Shown: piece by piece, positions 54,396-64,000 of the stretch | How positions within the stretch are numbered: position 1 is the stretch's first letter | Layout: each line of letters begins with the position of its first letter | Origin: Vespa crabro | Taxonomy: Eukaryota; Arthropoda; Insecta; Hymenoptera; Vespidae | Length of the DNA stretch: 64,000 nt | Assembly (NCBI RefSeq): GCF_910589235.1 | Contig: NC_060967.1 | Span: 6,210,661 to 6,274,660 of the forward strand | Direction of reading: 5' to 3' | Notes under the pieces: model-generated | The model's database searches: none | What the model was told of the DNA's origin: nothing | What the model saw: the letters and a program-made list of their open reading frames with translations, nothing else | Position numbers and translations under genes: made by a program

Positions 54396-56435
54396 CACCG
54401 TGCCGCGAAGTGTGCACATTGCGCATCGGTAGTAGTCTTCGATGTTCGCACTTACGTCTTTCAATGGCACTTTCGAATTTTCTTATATGTATACTTTTTT
54501 AAGAGTTATGTAACATCTGTTTCGTCATATTGTAATAAATAAGTATGTACGCATACAGTTCCACGAATACGATTTACAAAATATTATTTTATTTTTCATT
54601 TATTTTTTTATTTATAGAAACTATTTTTACGTTTTAACAATATTTCGACATATATACTTTATACTGTGGGTTAACAACAATTATTATTTTTTAAATTATT
54701 ACATATTTGGCCCGAATACTTGAAATATAATATGATAAATTTATATTCTTTGTTGTATAAACACCTTGAGATAATTCTTTTATTCTTTGAAAAACATTAT
54801 TTTACTATGTTTCGATAAATATCGAATTATTACACTTTATTGTACTATTATGTATTTAAGATATGAAGATTGAGTCATTAGGTCAGAAAAAACCAAAATG
54901 AGTATATTGTGGGTATTCAGAAATTTACATATTAACAAATTTTACTATTATTATAAATAAAAATTAAGTTAAGGTAATTAGATATCGAATTATACAATAA
55001 TTCTTAGTAATATAACTCTGTATGGTAGATTCTAAAGCAAGGTTAAACGCAGAAACCAAAATTACAATCTTTACATTCATATCGAGTCTCGCGTCTTTTG
55101 TCGTTGGCGGTGCAAACAACGCAACTTCTATTTCGGTTTTGTCTTAGTGGTTTATACAGTGAAGGAAAGTGCCGTTCTATTAGCCGTAATGGATTGTTAT
55201 TGCCTCTTTGATGATGATAAGTAGTGTTCATATGATATTTTTGCAATATTTGTCGGATTAATTCCAAGTGAAATTTGGTTATAGATATCGGTTTTCGCGT
55301 GTTATGTTTATATGGACAGTATGCATTCCACACGCACATGTCCAGCAAATGGAAAAAATATTTACGGTACCATTTCAGAGATTTACGTGTCGAATTTATA
55401 GTACTAATCACCATATCTGCTTTGTCGACAGAACCCATACAATTATTATAATTTATGACGGGTTTTTGAATTTTCTGACCTCCACGCCTAACAACCGTTG
55501 CAAACTCTGAAGTATGCATAATGGATAGCATGTAAACTTCTTTCTTATCCATCCATTTGACAACTAATAAATTTTTAGTTGAACTGGATGATGCCACTCC
55601 CTTTTTCAGTGTATTAGTAATCTTTGGCATTCCTCGTCGTCTGTTTGTTATGGTCCCACACGCATTTGTATAATTATTATATAATAAATAAAACAAGGAT
55701 GGACTTGAATACCAATTATCTAGAAAAACTGTGTGTCCTTTTCCTAGACAGGGCGCCATTAGTGATTTTACTATCGCTCCCGATTTGCCGATTTCCTTAT
55801 TTTGGTTGTTGATCATAGTCGATGACCCGGCATAGACAATAAGGTTCTATACAACGAAACCAGTTCGACAATTACGAAGAATAAATGATTTTATACCAAA
55901 TCTACTTCTCTTTGAAGGAATGTATTGTTTGAATGAAAGCCGCCATTTATAGGGAAGTAAACTTTCATCGATGCATAAATTTTGGTAAGGATAAAATGAT
56001 CGGCTGAAATTATTTCAGAGCATATCAACCATGTTTCTTATTTTATATAATCTATAAATATCTATATAATCTAATAAATTGATCTTAACTGTAAAAGCAG
56101 ACAATAATCTTTTCAACCTATATCTTGTCCGACTTATATTGGTTCAAGAGAGACTTTATACTATAATCCTTGATTTCTATTCTAGTTTTGTGCCTTACAA
56201 ATACTTCACCATCCAATAGAAAAGAATTGAAGGCACTTATTTCGTACGCAGAATATGCAGGATTTAGTTCAGTACGAGTCATTAGATTCAAAAGATACTC
56301 TACCGGTATAGTAGATTCTGTTTTACGAACGGTCAGCGTAGGTGATCTCGCGGACACCGATTATAGTCGGCACCCGTACACACAGCACTTCGCGCGACCG
56401 CCGACTATAGTCGGTGTCCGTAGCGAAAGGGTTAA
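54396..56435 (-). mobile_element. piggyBac copy K, inserted in gypsy pol
   Basis: The 5' end, read on minus, is TTAA at 56435-56432 followed by CCCTTTCGCTACGG. Palindromes CCGACTATAGTCGG at 56401-56414 (perfect) and CCGATTATAGTCGG at 56357-56370 lie 44 bp apart. The transposase on minus has NLCIDESLLPYKWRLSFKQY near 55990-55930 (first Asp intact), then the frame 55816-55043 with HTVFLDNWYSSPSLFYLLYN (second Asp), NACGTITNRRRGMPK, MGSVDKADMVISTINSTRKS (third Asp) and the cysteine tail RSCVVCTAND..YECKDCNFGFC. The 3' end near 54396 has related subterminal sequence but no TTAA. One stop separates the first catalytic block from the long frame. Confidence 0.85.
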
Positions 56436-56777
56436 GAAGTCTAGACGTATATGCGATAGGTAAGTCTTTGCCTATTTCGCCTTGGCTCAATATACCACCT
56501 ATAGCGTAATTAGATGCGTCGGTTGTAACAACAAAAAGTTTCGAGAAGTGTATTGGAGAAGTGGTTCCTAGTAGATTTACTAGCGTTTTAAATGAATGCT
56601 CCTGACTGTTTTCCCATTTGAATGGAACATCCTTCTTTAAAAGATTTCTAAGTGGTTTGCTTATCGCTGAAAAGTTAGGTATGAATCACCTATAGTAACC
56701 GGCTAGTCCTAAGAACTGCTTAATGTTTTTAGCTGAGCGAGGTACTGGGAATTCCTTTACTGCTCTTATCTTTCCCT
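56436..56777 (-). pseudogene. RT thumb and RNase H start of the minus-strand gypsy
   Basis: On minus: KIRAVKEFPVPRSAKNIKQF, then LGLAGYYR, a stop, FIPNFSAISKPLRNLLKKDV, PFKWENSQEHSF, VVTTDASNYAIGGILSQGE (RNase H catalytic Asp intact) and IAYTSRLL, ending exactly at the piggyBac K TTAA. It continues at 54395 on the other side. The segment aligns with 1803-2097 of gypsy copy 1. It is cut at about 56777 by the DDE fragment that follows on the plus strand. Confidence 0.85.
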
Positions 56778-56778
56778 A

Positions 56779-57190
56779 GTGAAGATACAAGGCGAGGCAG
56801 CGTCCGCCGATGAAACAGCTGCTATGAATTATCGCAAAGTATTAGCGGAAACCATTGACGATGGTGGATATTGCCAGGTATACCAGATCAAGTATTTAAT
56901 GCAGATGAGACTGGGTTATTCTGGAAAAATATGCCCAGCCGAACATTCATTGCGAAATCGGAGAAAACTGCAAGTGGTTTTAAAGCGGCAAAGGATCGAA
57001 TCACACTTCTTCTTTGCAGTAATGCCTCTGGTGCAAAGATGTTAACACCACTTATTATAAATAAAGCTTTACACCCACGTGCGCTAAAAGGCGTAAATTT
57101 ATCTGAATATCTAGTACACTTCATGGCCAATAAAAAAGCATGGGTCACATCAGTTGTATTTGCAAGATGGTTCAACGATTCTTTTGTACC
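56779..57190 (+). pseudogene. pogo/Jerky-type DDE transposase fragment
   Basis: After EGEAASADETAAMNYRKVL-like sequence (56785-56845) a frameshift leads to the frame at 56871, which reads PGIPDQVFNADETGLFWKNM. This holds the first Asp of the DDE_1 domain in the hallmark NADETGLFWK of Tigger/Jerky/CENP-B relatives. PSRTFIAKSEKTASGFKAAK, DRITLLLCSNASGAKMLTPL, ALKGVNLSEYLVHFMANKKA and WVTSVVFARWFNDSFVPE follow. The second catalytic Asp region is absent because the frame passes into a piggyBac sequence at about 57190. It is a DNA transposon of a different superfamily from its neighbours. Confidence 0.8.
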
Positions 57191-57835
57191 AGAAAAATTG
57201 TCTAAGAAAAATTTTGTACCAAAGTTATATAATTTTGATGAATCAAATTCGGTGTTAAGGGTACACTTATCGAAAAAATCCACTGCTTTGGATGCGTTTA
57301 AGGTATTTTTCTCGGAAGAATTAATTACTGGTATCTGCGAGAAAACAAATAATTACCATAAAAATGTAGCGTAAACTAAAATACATGCAGTTAATTCACG
57401 CGTAAATACCTGGACGGATACTTCACCTTCGGAAATATATTTATTTATTGCCATTACAATGCTAATGTCCAGAGTGAAAAAAACATCTATAAGAGAATAT
57501 TGGTCTACTGATTAAGTTATAAAAACTGACATTTTTTCCATGAGCAGAGTTAGATATGAATCATTGCTAAAAATGTTACATTTTAATGATGACAATAATA
57601 ATAGTTCGCACGATCCGTTAATAAAAATAAGACCGGTGGTTACTGAACCTAAAAATGCATTTTCTAAATCATTTTATCCATATCAATATTTATGCATAGA
57701 CAAAAGTATTTTACTTTATAAAGGAAGATTATTTTTCAAGCAATATAATCCGACAAAAAGGAGTAGATTTGGTATTAAGTCCTTTGTATATACTACACTT
57801 CATAATTTATTCTGGAAAAAATACTGATATCACTG
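57191..57835 (+). pseudogene. piggyBac copy L, 5'-proximal catalytic part
   Basis: Frames give SALDAFKVFFSEELITGICE-like sequence near 57283-57345, SEIYLFIAITMLMSRVKKTS, REYWSTD, then the open frame 57540-57827 with RVRYESLLKMLHFNDDNNNS and YLCIDKSILLYKGRLFFKQY (first Asp intact). The second and third catalytic blocks are missing; R1 sequence begins at about 57838. The start of this piece is joined in frame to the pogo-type fragment. The motif style is close to copy K. Confidence 0.8.
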
Positions 57836-57837
57836 AG

Positions 57838-59095
57838 GAAGTACCATCAATTGGGCAATCTGGAAACATGGAGAGGATGCCCACAAGGATCGGTCCTCGG
57901 CCCTTCCTGCTGAAACCTCATGTTTGACCAGCTCCTCCGGATACTAGAGGAATCATCGGAAGTTCGCGTAATCGCGTACGCGTACCACCTACTCGTCATC
58001 ATAGACGGCGATTCCAGGAAGGAATTAGAGGAGAAAGGAAATCACGTGGTAAATAGCATCAACGGATGGTGAAACTTTCAATCTCCGAACGGAGTAAGAA
58101 GAAGATTATTCTCTTGAAGAGCGACTGGGTTAAGAGGAAACCCATAGGTAGAAGGGGAGGACAGCGCCCGGATAGAAACCAGAAAACATCGAAAAAGACT
58201 GACTTAGCCAGTGGGCCACCCACCATTAGAATACGGAATAATAGCGTTAAATTTAGGAATTCAGTTTGATATTTCGGCATACATTTTGACAAAGGGCTTT
58301 CGACGCACTGCCAGTACCTTAGTGACAAAGTTGGGCCATTGTACGCGAAATTAGTGAGATTAACAGCTAGGGAAGGGGGACTCCACCAAGGGGCACTCTA
58401 CAGGCGATATATAGAGGCGTATTCACCTCCACGGTCAAGTACACGGCAGCGGGATGGTCGGATCTCTGCACCGAAGGGGATCTTAAAAAGTTAAGCGCGA
58501 CCCAACGATCGACCCTCATCTCGGTAACATCGGCGTACCGCACAATCGCGACGGAATCCCTTTGGATCGTAGCGGCGGAACCGATCGATCTTCAGTTACT
58601 GGAGCACAGAAAATTATACGGTATTAGAAAAAACAGGAGTACCGAAACGGCTATGCGAAAACCACGAAGAATAAACGCGCGATAATAAAACAGGTAGATG
58701 AAGAAATTTACAGGGATTGGCAATCTAGGTGGGAGCTCTCCACAAAAGGACGGACCACATGTGCGTACTTCCCGGACATCAAGGAAAGGATGGGTGCCCG
58801 CTTCATCTTTCCTAATCATTACACTACTCAATTTCTTTCAGGTCACGGTGCCTTCAAGGCCAAACTGAAGTCGCTGAACATCACCATGGAAGGAACATGC
58901 GAGTGTGTCGAAGAGGACACGGTTTCGCACCACATCGTCGACTGTCCGGTTTTCGAACCTCAGAGAGTGACTCTGGAGGAAATTCTCTGTGAAAGGAGTT
59001 GGTCGGAAGCGGCGAGACATCTTGTCTCCACGGCCGAGGCCTTCTCCCTCTTGGCGGAGTTTTGTAAGGAAACACTCCTTATCAAGGGTTGTTAG
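57838..59095 (+). pseudogene. R1 copy d, RT end to C-terminus
   Basis: The copy begins mid-RT: GCPQGSVLGPSC, MFDQLLRILEESSEVRVIAY and AYHLLVIIDGDS, where YADDLL would be expected, so the catalytic box is changed to YAYH. It continues through thumb and post-RT sequence (FQSPNGVRRR.., WDLSAYILTKG in shifted frames) to the frame 58790-59095: MGARFIFPNHYTTQFLSGHG, CECVEEDTVSHHIVDCP and the end KETLLIKGC. Stops and shifts lie before 58790. It is 5' truncated and joins piggyBac L without a recognisable target duplication. Confidence 0.85.
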
Positions 59096-59495
59096 CTCAT
59101 AAGTCTTGTTCAGCTGCAATTGTCGGAGTTCTAGTGATGGGGGTGGGTGCCTGTAATCTTCTCAGGCTAACCCACTCTCAAACAGGATAGGGTCGGAGAT
59201 TCTCGTACGCATCTCCATATTTCTTCTTCTTTCTCTATCACCCAACTCTCCCCCCTAAAACCTATTACCCTTCCAATCCCGTCCCATCCTACGGAACGAG
59301 TGCTAAGGATTGTGGTACTGTAACTAGGCCTCCCCGTGATTCCCCGTGGGCACGGTCAACATCATCGTCGTATTTCGTTGCTGCGACGATTTTTGCCGTG
59401 GTTAAACCGCTCACCCTGCCCGCCCGTAGCATAGGTGCAGGCACCCTTCGGGTGTCACCTTTACAATATACTGTTCGGTTTGTAGTTTTTTCTTC
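59096..59495 (+). repeat. R1 copy d 3' UTR
   Basis: It is nearly identical to 62549-63012 over long stretches ('cccaactctccccccta', 'gattccccgtgggcacggtc', 'catcatcgtcgtatttcgttgctgcga'). It ends 'ggtgtcacctttacaatatactgt' and then runs straight into the 5' region of R1 copy e. About 80 bp present in copy e (around 62875-62960) are absent here. No poly(A). Confidence 0.85.
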
Positions 59496-60395
59496 TACTT
59501 TTTTGCCGTCTAACTTTCTCTTTCAACTAAAAGTTTTCTTCCTGCGGCGTCTTTCCTTAATTTTATTTAAGTTGCTTCCGTAAAATTCCATGATGGCTAT
59601 CCGTGAGGAAAAATATTCCGGAGGTAAACTAGCCTCCCGTTCGGATCTCCGGGTGGAGGCTTTCGCAGAGGGGTTAGCGTGGTGAGAAGAAATTCGCGTA
59701 TAGCGTCGCTCAATGCAGCTTGCGCGACCCCGAAGGTGACGAGTGGATGCACTTCCGGCGTAGGGCAGCGTACGCAGCAACACGCCGGTCGAGTGCGCGA
59801 ACGACGTCTAAGGGCACTCACTGTACGACCCCCGTTCCTTGTCCTGCACAACCCGAACTGCAACAGGTGGTACCTAGTCTTCGAGAGGCTACAGTTGTTT
59901 TAGAAAGGCACGATAAGAAATTGTCAAGACCATCTTCTAAGGCCACGCAAACGAACGCCGTTGATGAACCGGTCGCTAGCATCGAAATAGGCGCGATATG
60001 TCCTTCCAGTTCGGGCGATAGATAAGTCGAACAGAATTCAGAGTGCGCACCGATTACCACGCGAGTAAATGCTCGTACGCAATCCGTACGCAATCCCCCC
60101 CCGAAAACGGAACATATGCCCCCAGCCCCTAGGGATAACTACGACCCTCGCATCAATAAGGAACGCGTAACGCGTAGAAATAACACCTTACCATTATTTA
60201 TTATTGAGCTAGACGCCGAACAAGGAGGCACGGTTTCACTCCTAGAATCGGAAGGGGCAAAAGAAACAGGCGATGTCCCATCGGAAATCCCCGAAGAAGT
60301 CGATACACGCGCAACCCCTGATACCACTGGTGCGACAAGCACGGATATCGAAATAAAAGCACCGCGAGTTACCTTCGCCGAACCCTGTGCATAAA
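59496..60395 (+). pseudogene. R1 copy e, 5' UTR and ORF1
   Basis: Sequence from 59496 to about 59590 is non-coding and probably the element's 5' UTR. ORF1 pieces follow: 59591-59720 (MAIREEKYSGGKLASRSDLR), the basic ASLNAACATPKV frame, and, after shifts, SLREATVVLERHDKKLSRPS (59878-59937), then 60116-60394, which ends IEIKAPRVTFAEPCA with a stop. The last block is shared with copy a at 13530-13590. No zinc knuckles are visible after it, so the usual C-terminal CCHC array is missing or degraded. Confidence 0.6.
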
Positions 60396-60469
60396 TCTGC
60401 GGAGACAATATGATCTCGACTATCCCCCCTCCTGTTAATCGTGCGTTCTCGAAAATCCGCCTTCTGCAG

Positions 60470-62548
60470 TTTAACATGGGGCGTTCTAGAACGGTAACGA
60501 ATGAAGTCCGCGAATTGATTAGCTAGAGGTGTCTGGACGTGCTGCTTCTCCAATGGAGCCGTACGTCCAAAAGCAGCGGACAGAATACGAAATCATAGGA
60601 TTAGGTAGCGGAACTAGAATAGCTACCACTCGCGAAGAAAGACCCTGGTCAGCGGTAGCAGCGACCAATCCGAACATTGCGTTGCTTTTTATCTCGCAGC
60701 TCAGCACTCCGCACTGCGTCTGTGCAGAAGTGCAAGCACCCGGCTTCTCTTTCTATATTGTTTCTCACTACTTCCAGATTAGCGACAAAATAGAGGAGCA
60801 CCTTAGGGCACTTGGAATCGGTACTTCGTGCCCTAAGGGGGGAGAGAGTAATTATTTCGTTGGACGCCAACGCGCGATCACCTCTCTGGGGCCCTCAGAG
60901 CACAGACGAGAGAGGGTCGAAGCTAGAAGTTCTCATCCGCGCATCCGAGTTAAGAGTGATTAATGACGCGAAGCAGCCATACACATTCGGGAAGACGAGA
61001 TGCTCCTCGTATATTGACGTAACCCTCTCGTCACAATCCATGAGCCAATTCATAGGCCAATGGAAAGTTAAAACAGGATGAACGTCCAGTGACTACAACT
61101 CGATAGACATCGCGTTACATCCCCCGAAGGCTGAGTCGGGTCGAGGTGGGGACGCTCGGGGCGCGGAGAACAGGAGGTTCAACCCCAGGAGAACTGACTG
61201 GGATCTGTTTGCCGAGCGACTACTCTCCCTCTCCGCGGCTAGGCTGTTTAGGATCGGCTTCAGAAGTAGAGACACGAGCCAACGTGCTCACTAGTGTGCT
61301 ACAAACCGCGTGCTCTGAATCCTATGCCTCGTAAAAAGGCCCACCGGAAGTCCAACCCGTAGTGGACGACAGCGTTATCGATACAAAAGAAAGCGGTGTC
61401 CCGACGTAGGTGCACGCTCCAGCGAGAGAAAGTTCACTAGGCACGCCGCGGGTTAAAGAAAGATAATCGTTCGACGTTGCAGGAATAAAGTAAAACGGTA
61501 CGGCGTACCAAATTAGAGATTTGGAGGAAATTCGTCACAGAACAGGGTAACGCAGAACCGTGGGGATACATTTATAAGCAGAAGGCAGGTAAACTTCGCG
61601 TCGAAAGGGTGATCAACACCCTTAAACGAGAAGGCGGAAGAACCATGAACGGATGACTGCGATTCCGAAGACACGATCGAACAGCGGGCGGTGTGGAGTA
61701 CCTCCAGAAATGTCCCCGAAACCGCGGATGCCCATCTCTTCAAGAAGGAAGAGGTCGCGCGTGTCATAGGATCCTTTAAAAACGGAAAGGCCACGGGGCC
61801 CGATCATATCGAGCTGTGTGTGCCCAAGAGAGCATTTGCCACCATCCCATCAAAATTTCCTATTAACGGATGCCTTCGATTGGGTATATTCCCATCAACT
61901 TGGAAAGAGGGCTCCTTAAGAGCACTTCTTAAAGGTGTGGATGAGGACGCCGAAGATCCCAAGTCTTGCCGGCCCGTATACCTTCTCTCTGTCGTAGGAA
62001 AGGTTCTGGAAAAGCTACTGAAGTTGCGCCTTAATGAAATATCCCTCGCGCCGGGTAAACTTCCAGACAAACAATATGGCTTTGTCTCGGGACGATCCAC
62101 TGAGGACGCGATAGTAGAGATGCGCCGTGTCGTTTCTGCCTCCTCACGGAGATATGTCGTTGCATTGTTATTCGACATCTCGGGAGCCTTCGACAATGTC
62201 TGGTGGCCCTTAGTCCTTAAGGCACTCCAGGATTGGGACTTCCCAGACATCAAGACAAGGATGGGTGCCTGCTTCATCTCTCCTAATCACTATACAACTC
62301 AGTTTCTTTCAGGTCACGGTGCCTTCAAGGCCAAACTGAGGTCGCTGAACACCACCATGGAAGGAACATGCGAGTGTGTCGAAGAGGACACGGTTTCGCA
62401 CCACATCGTCGACTGTCCGGTCTCTGAAGAGAGTGGCTCTGGAGGAAATTCTTGGCCGAAAGCAGCGAGATATCTTGTCTCAACGGCCGAGGCCTTCTCC
62501 CTCTTCGCGGAGTATTGTAAGGAAACCATCCTTATCAAGGGTTGTTAG
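60470..62548 (+). pseudogene. R1 copy e, ORF2 with internal deletion
   Basis: The APE endonuclease starts at about 60455 (KIRLLQFNMGRSRTVTNEVR) and continues with VISLDANARSPLWGPQSTDE (60872-60931) and TSSDYNSI (SDH changed to SDY). An open frame, 61691-62548, holds RT fingers and the first palm motif: VARVIGSFKNGKATGPDHIE, CRPVYLLSVVGKVLEKLLKL, DKQYGFVSGRSTEDAIVEMR and VVALLFDISGAFDNVWWPLV. It then passes at about 62240 directly to DIKTRMGACFISPNHYTTQF and the CECVEEDTVSHHIVDCP tail. The YADD box, thumb and linker (about 1 kb) are deleted without breaking the frame. Confidence 0.9.
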
Positions 62549-63012
62549 TTCGTAAGTCCTGTTCAGCTGGGATGGTCGGAGTCCTGGTGATGGGAGCTGT
62601 AATCTTCTCAGGCTAACCCATTCTCGAACAGGACAGGGTCGAAAATTCTCGTACGCATCTCCCTATTTCTTTTTTTTCTCTATCACCCAACTCTCCCCCC
62701 TAAAACCTATTACCCTTCCAATCCCGTCCCATCCTACGGAACGAGTGCTAAGGATTGTGGTACTGTAACTAGGCCTCCTCGTGATTCCCCGTGGGCACGG
62801 TCAACATCATCGTCGTATTTCGTTGCTGCGAGGATGTTTGCCGTGGCTAAACTGCTCACCCTGCCCGCCGGCAAGAGTTTTGGGTTTTTCCTAATCCGGT
62901 TTCTTCGTAGCGGTGGCTGCTGTCTCTATGAAGTTCCGTAGCGTATGCCCTAATGGGCGAGGTAGCATAGGTGTAAGCACCCTTCAGGCGTCCACCTTTA
63001 CAATATACTGTC
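62549..63012 (+). repeat. R1 copy e 3' UTR
   Basis: Same 3' UTR as copies b and d, ending 'gtccacctttacaatatactgtc' at about 63012. The high identity to 59096-59495 suggests copies d and e are recent relatives. No poly(A). Confidence 0.85.
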
Positions 63013-63117
63013 CCGGGAGGATGGGCGGCCTTCCGGAACTTCTTTGAGCGGATCATGCGTGTAAAGGAGGACGCTGAGAGGCGCAGGAAACGGACGCAAG
63101 AAGAAGGATGTGAATGA
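63013..63117 (+). pseudogene. C-terminal tail of another LINE ORF2 (tentative)
   Basis: A frame from 63015 reads GGWAAFRNFFERIMRVKEDA followed by ERRRKRTQEEGCE and a TGA. This WxxF..F...I...KE-AERRR pattern is typical of the last residues of R1/jockey-type ORF2 proteins. It directly follows the R1 3' end, so it may be the target into which copy e inserted. The piece is too short to be sure. Confidence 0.4.
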
Positions 63118-63156
63118 GCGTGCGGGTGTGTATGTGGACAGGAGTGCTAACGATAG

Positions 63157-63416
63157 ATTTAGGGAGAGAAACGGGCAGTAAGAAATAGAATAGACGAGAG
63201 AAGTAGTACGAGAGTGCAATACAAAATTTAACCGTGTGAATAATAATCAGTAAATAAAATTTAACAGAGTGAACAATAAACGTGAATTGTCGTTTCCTTG
63301 TTCACAGGTAAGATTAAGTTATGATTAATAAATAAAGACTCATTTCTTTGTTCACAGAGAAACATATTTTCGTTTATCACTTCACCCTAACTAAAACGAG
63401 TTACTATAAAAATAAG

Positions 63417-63419
<3 letters not shown>
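63157..63419 (+). repeat. TA-embedded interspersed repeat, copy 3
   Basis: It matches copies 1 and 2 from 'agatttagggagagaaacgggcag' to 'actaaaacgagttactataaaaataagatatta'. Like copy 2 it has the extra stretch absent from copy 1 (about 63308-63357), which starts GTAAGA and ends TTTGTTCACAG. The palindromic start is missing. A (TA)n tract follows. Confidence 0.75.

Positions 63420-63468
<49 letters not shown>
63420..63468. repeat. (TA)n microsatellite
   Basis: About 24 uninterrupted TA units bordering repeat copy 3. Confidence 0.95.
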
Positions 63469-63470
<2 letters not shown>

Positions 63471-63719
63471 TAGTAGCGAATGGGGGTTGAGGAAGGGAGA
63501 GGACAAAAACGAGCTTGTGTTTTGCGTATCTTTCAGGTAACTTGCAACCAGGTCTTCGGCGTTTCACGTTAATGCAAAATTATAGTTTAGATGTCTACAA
63601 TCCCTACGTCATATATATGTATATCTATATATATATATCGCTCCCCACCGCCCCTTCCGACTCTATTTACTTCTTCGCTCTTTTCTCTTTACGAAATAAA
63701 TAATATTTTCTCAGGGGAA

Positions 63720-63950
63720 TTGTCAACGATGACGTCGCAACGATATCGTCCTACCAGCTGTGCTTGTTTCTACTTCTTTTTTTTTTCTTTTATAATTCGT
63801 TCAGAAGGCAAGAAAGTATGTTCCAACAGGAAAATTCCAAGAAAAAGGCGACAAGCACACATGTACTGTGATACTTATACTCGAAAGCTAGGACTTCATA
63901 TCGGTAATTTTTTCGCAAAATACCATTCTATAGAACATTACAGAGATTAA
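63720..63950 (+). pseudogene. piggyBac cysteine-rich tail fragment
   Basis: The plus frame ends GKKVCSNRKIPRKRRQAHMY and CDTYTRKLGLHIGNFFAKYH then SIEHYRD with a stop. It parallels the zinc-binding tails of copies K and I (SCVVCTANDKRRETRYECKD and CPACIGNPRLCLGECFKCYH). Several cysteines are replaced (Tyr, His and Phe at expected positions), so the fold is probably lost. The catalytic part is absent. Sequence 63470-63720 upstream has no recognised feature apart from a short TA-rich tract. Confidence 0.5.
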
Positions 63951-64000
63951 AAATTTTACATTCTTACGTATTATAAGTAGTATTAAATACAACAAATCAG

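Noticed and set aside
61804..62277. 157-codon minus-strand ORF opposite R1 ORF2
   Set aside because: The plus strand carries clear RT motifs at the same place, so this is a shadow.

Overview
This window is eukaryotic and almost certainly insect. It has 28S rRNA pieces, R1- and R2-type non-LTR elements, Ty3/gypsy elements and many piggyBac copies, in A+T-rich DNA with TA microsatellites. The mix fits a hymenopteran (ant or bee), but I cannot name a species. I see no intact host protein gene. Nearly everything is a broken transposable element or a fragment of ribosomal DNA, so this reads as a heterochromatic 'TE graveyard' that grew in or beside an rDNA locus.

Layout. 1-6548: a piggyBac 5' end, then an internally deleted env-bearing gypsy element (LTR, gag, RNase H, integrase, env, LTR), another piggyBac 5' end, then a gypsy RT fragment. 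6551-12900: a 28S rRNA fragment up to the classical R2 target site. It carries a 722-bp insert with a 228-codon virus-like reading frame between two copies of 24 bp of 28S. After it come an orphan segment, a piggyBac, an R2 element and a further piggyBac. 12960-21592: an R1 copy, an unassigned virus-like stretch, a piggyBac, an R1 3' end followed by an R1-target-like 28S sequence, then a second R1-clade LINE. 21593-30906: nested piggyBac copies, a gypsy gag-protease-integrase and a second R2. 30950-36250: a second gypsy lineage (minus strand), a jockey-like LINE, a mariner fragment and a LINE endonuclease fragment. 36250-43940: mostly A+T-rich DNA with one copy of an unclassified repeat. 43941-48716: three piggyBac copies, one with its cysteine-rich tail alone. 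49178-56777: a second 28S fragment, then the minus-strand env-bearing gypsy element (LTR, env, integrase, RNase H, RT), with a piggyBac inside its RT. 56779-63117: a pogo/Jerky-type DDE fragment fused to a piggyBac fragment, then two R1 copies head to tail. 63157-64000: a repeat, a long (TA)n tract and a piggyBac tail.

Three things stand out. First, nearly all recognisable piggyBac ends share one layout despite different sequences: TTAA, about 14-18 bp, a palindrome, then a second palindrome 42-44 bp further in. Second, a virus-like ORF sits at the 28S R2 site between 24-bp duplications of 28S, suggesting cDNA integration into rDNA. Third, 28S up to the R2 site, then R2, then R1 appear in the order they occupy in insect rDNA, so part of this window looks like a decayed rDNA unit overrun by later insertions.

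All family calls come from reading motifs by eye; no database search was possible.
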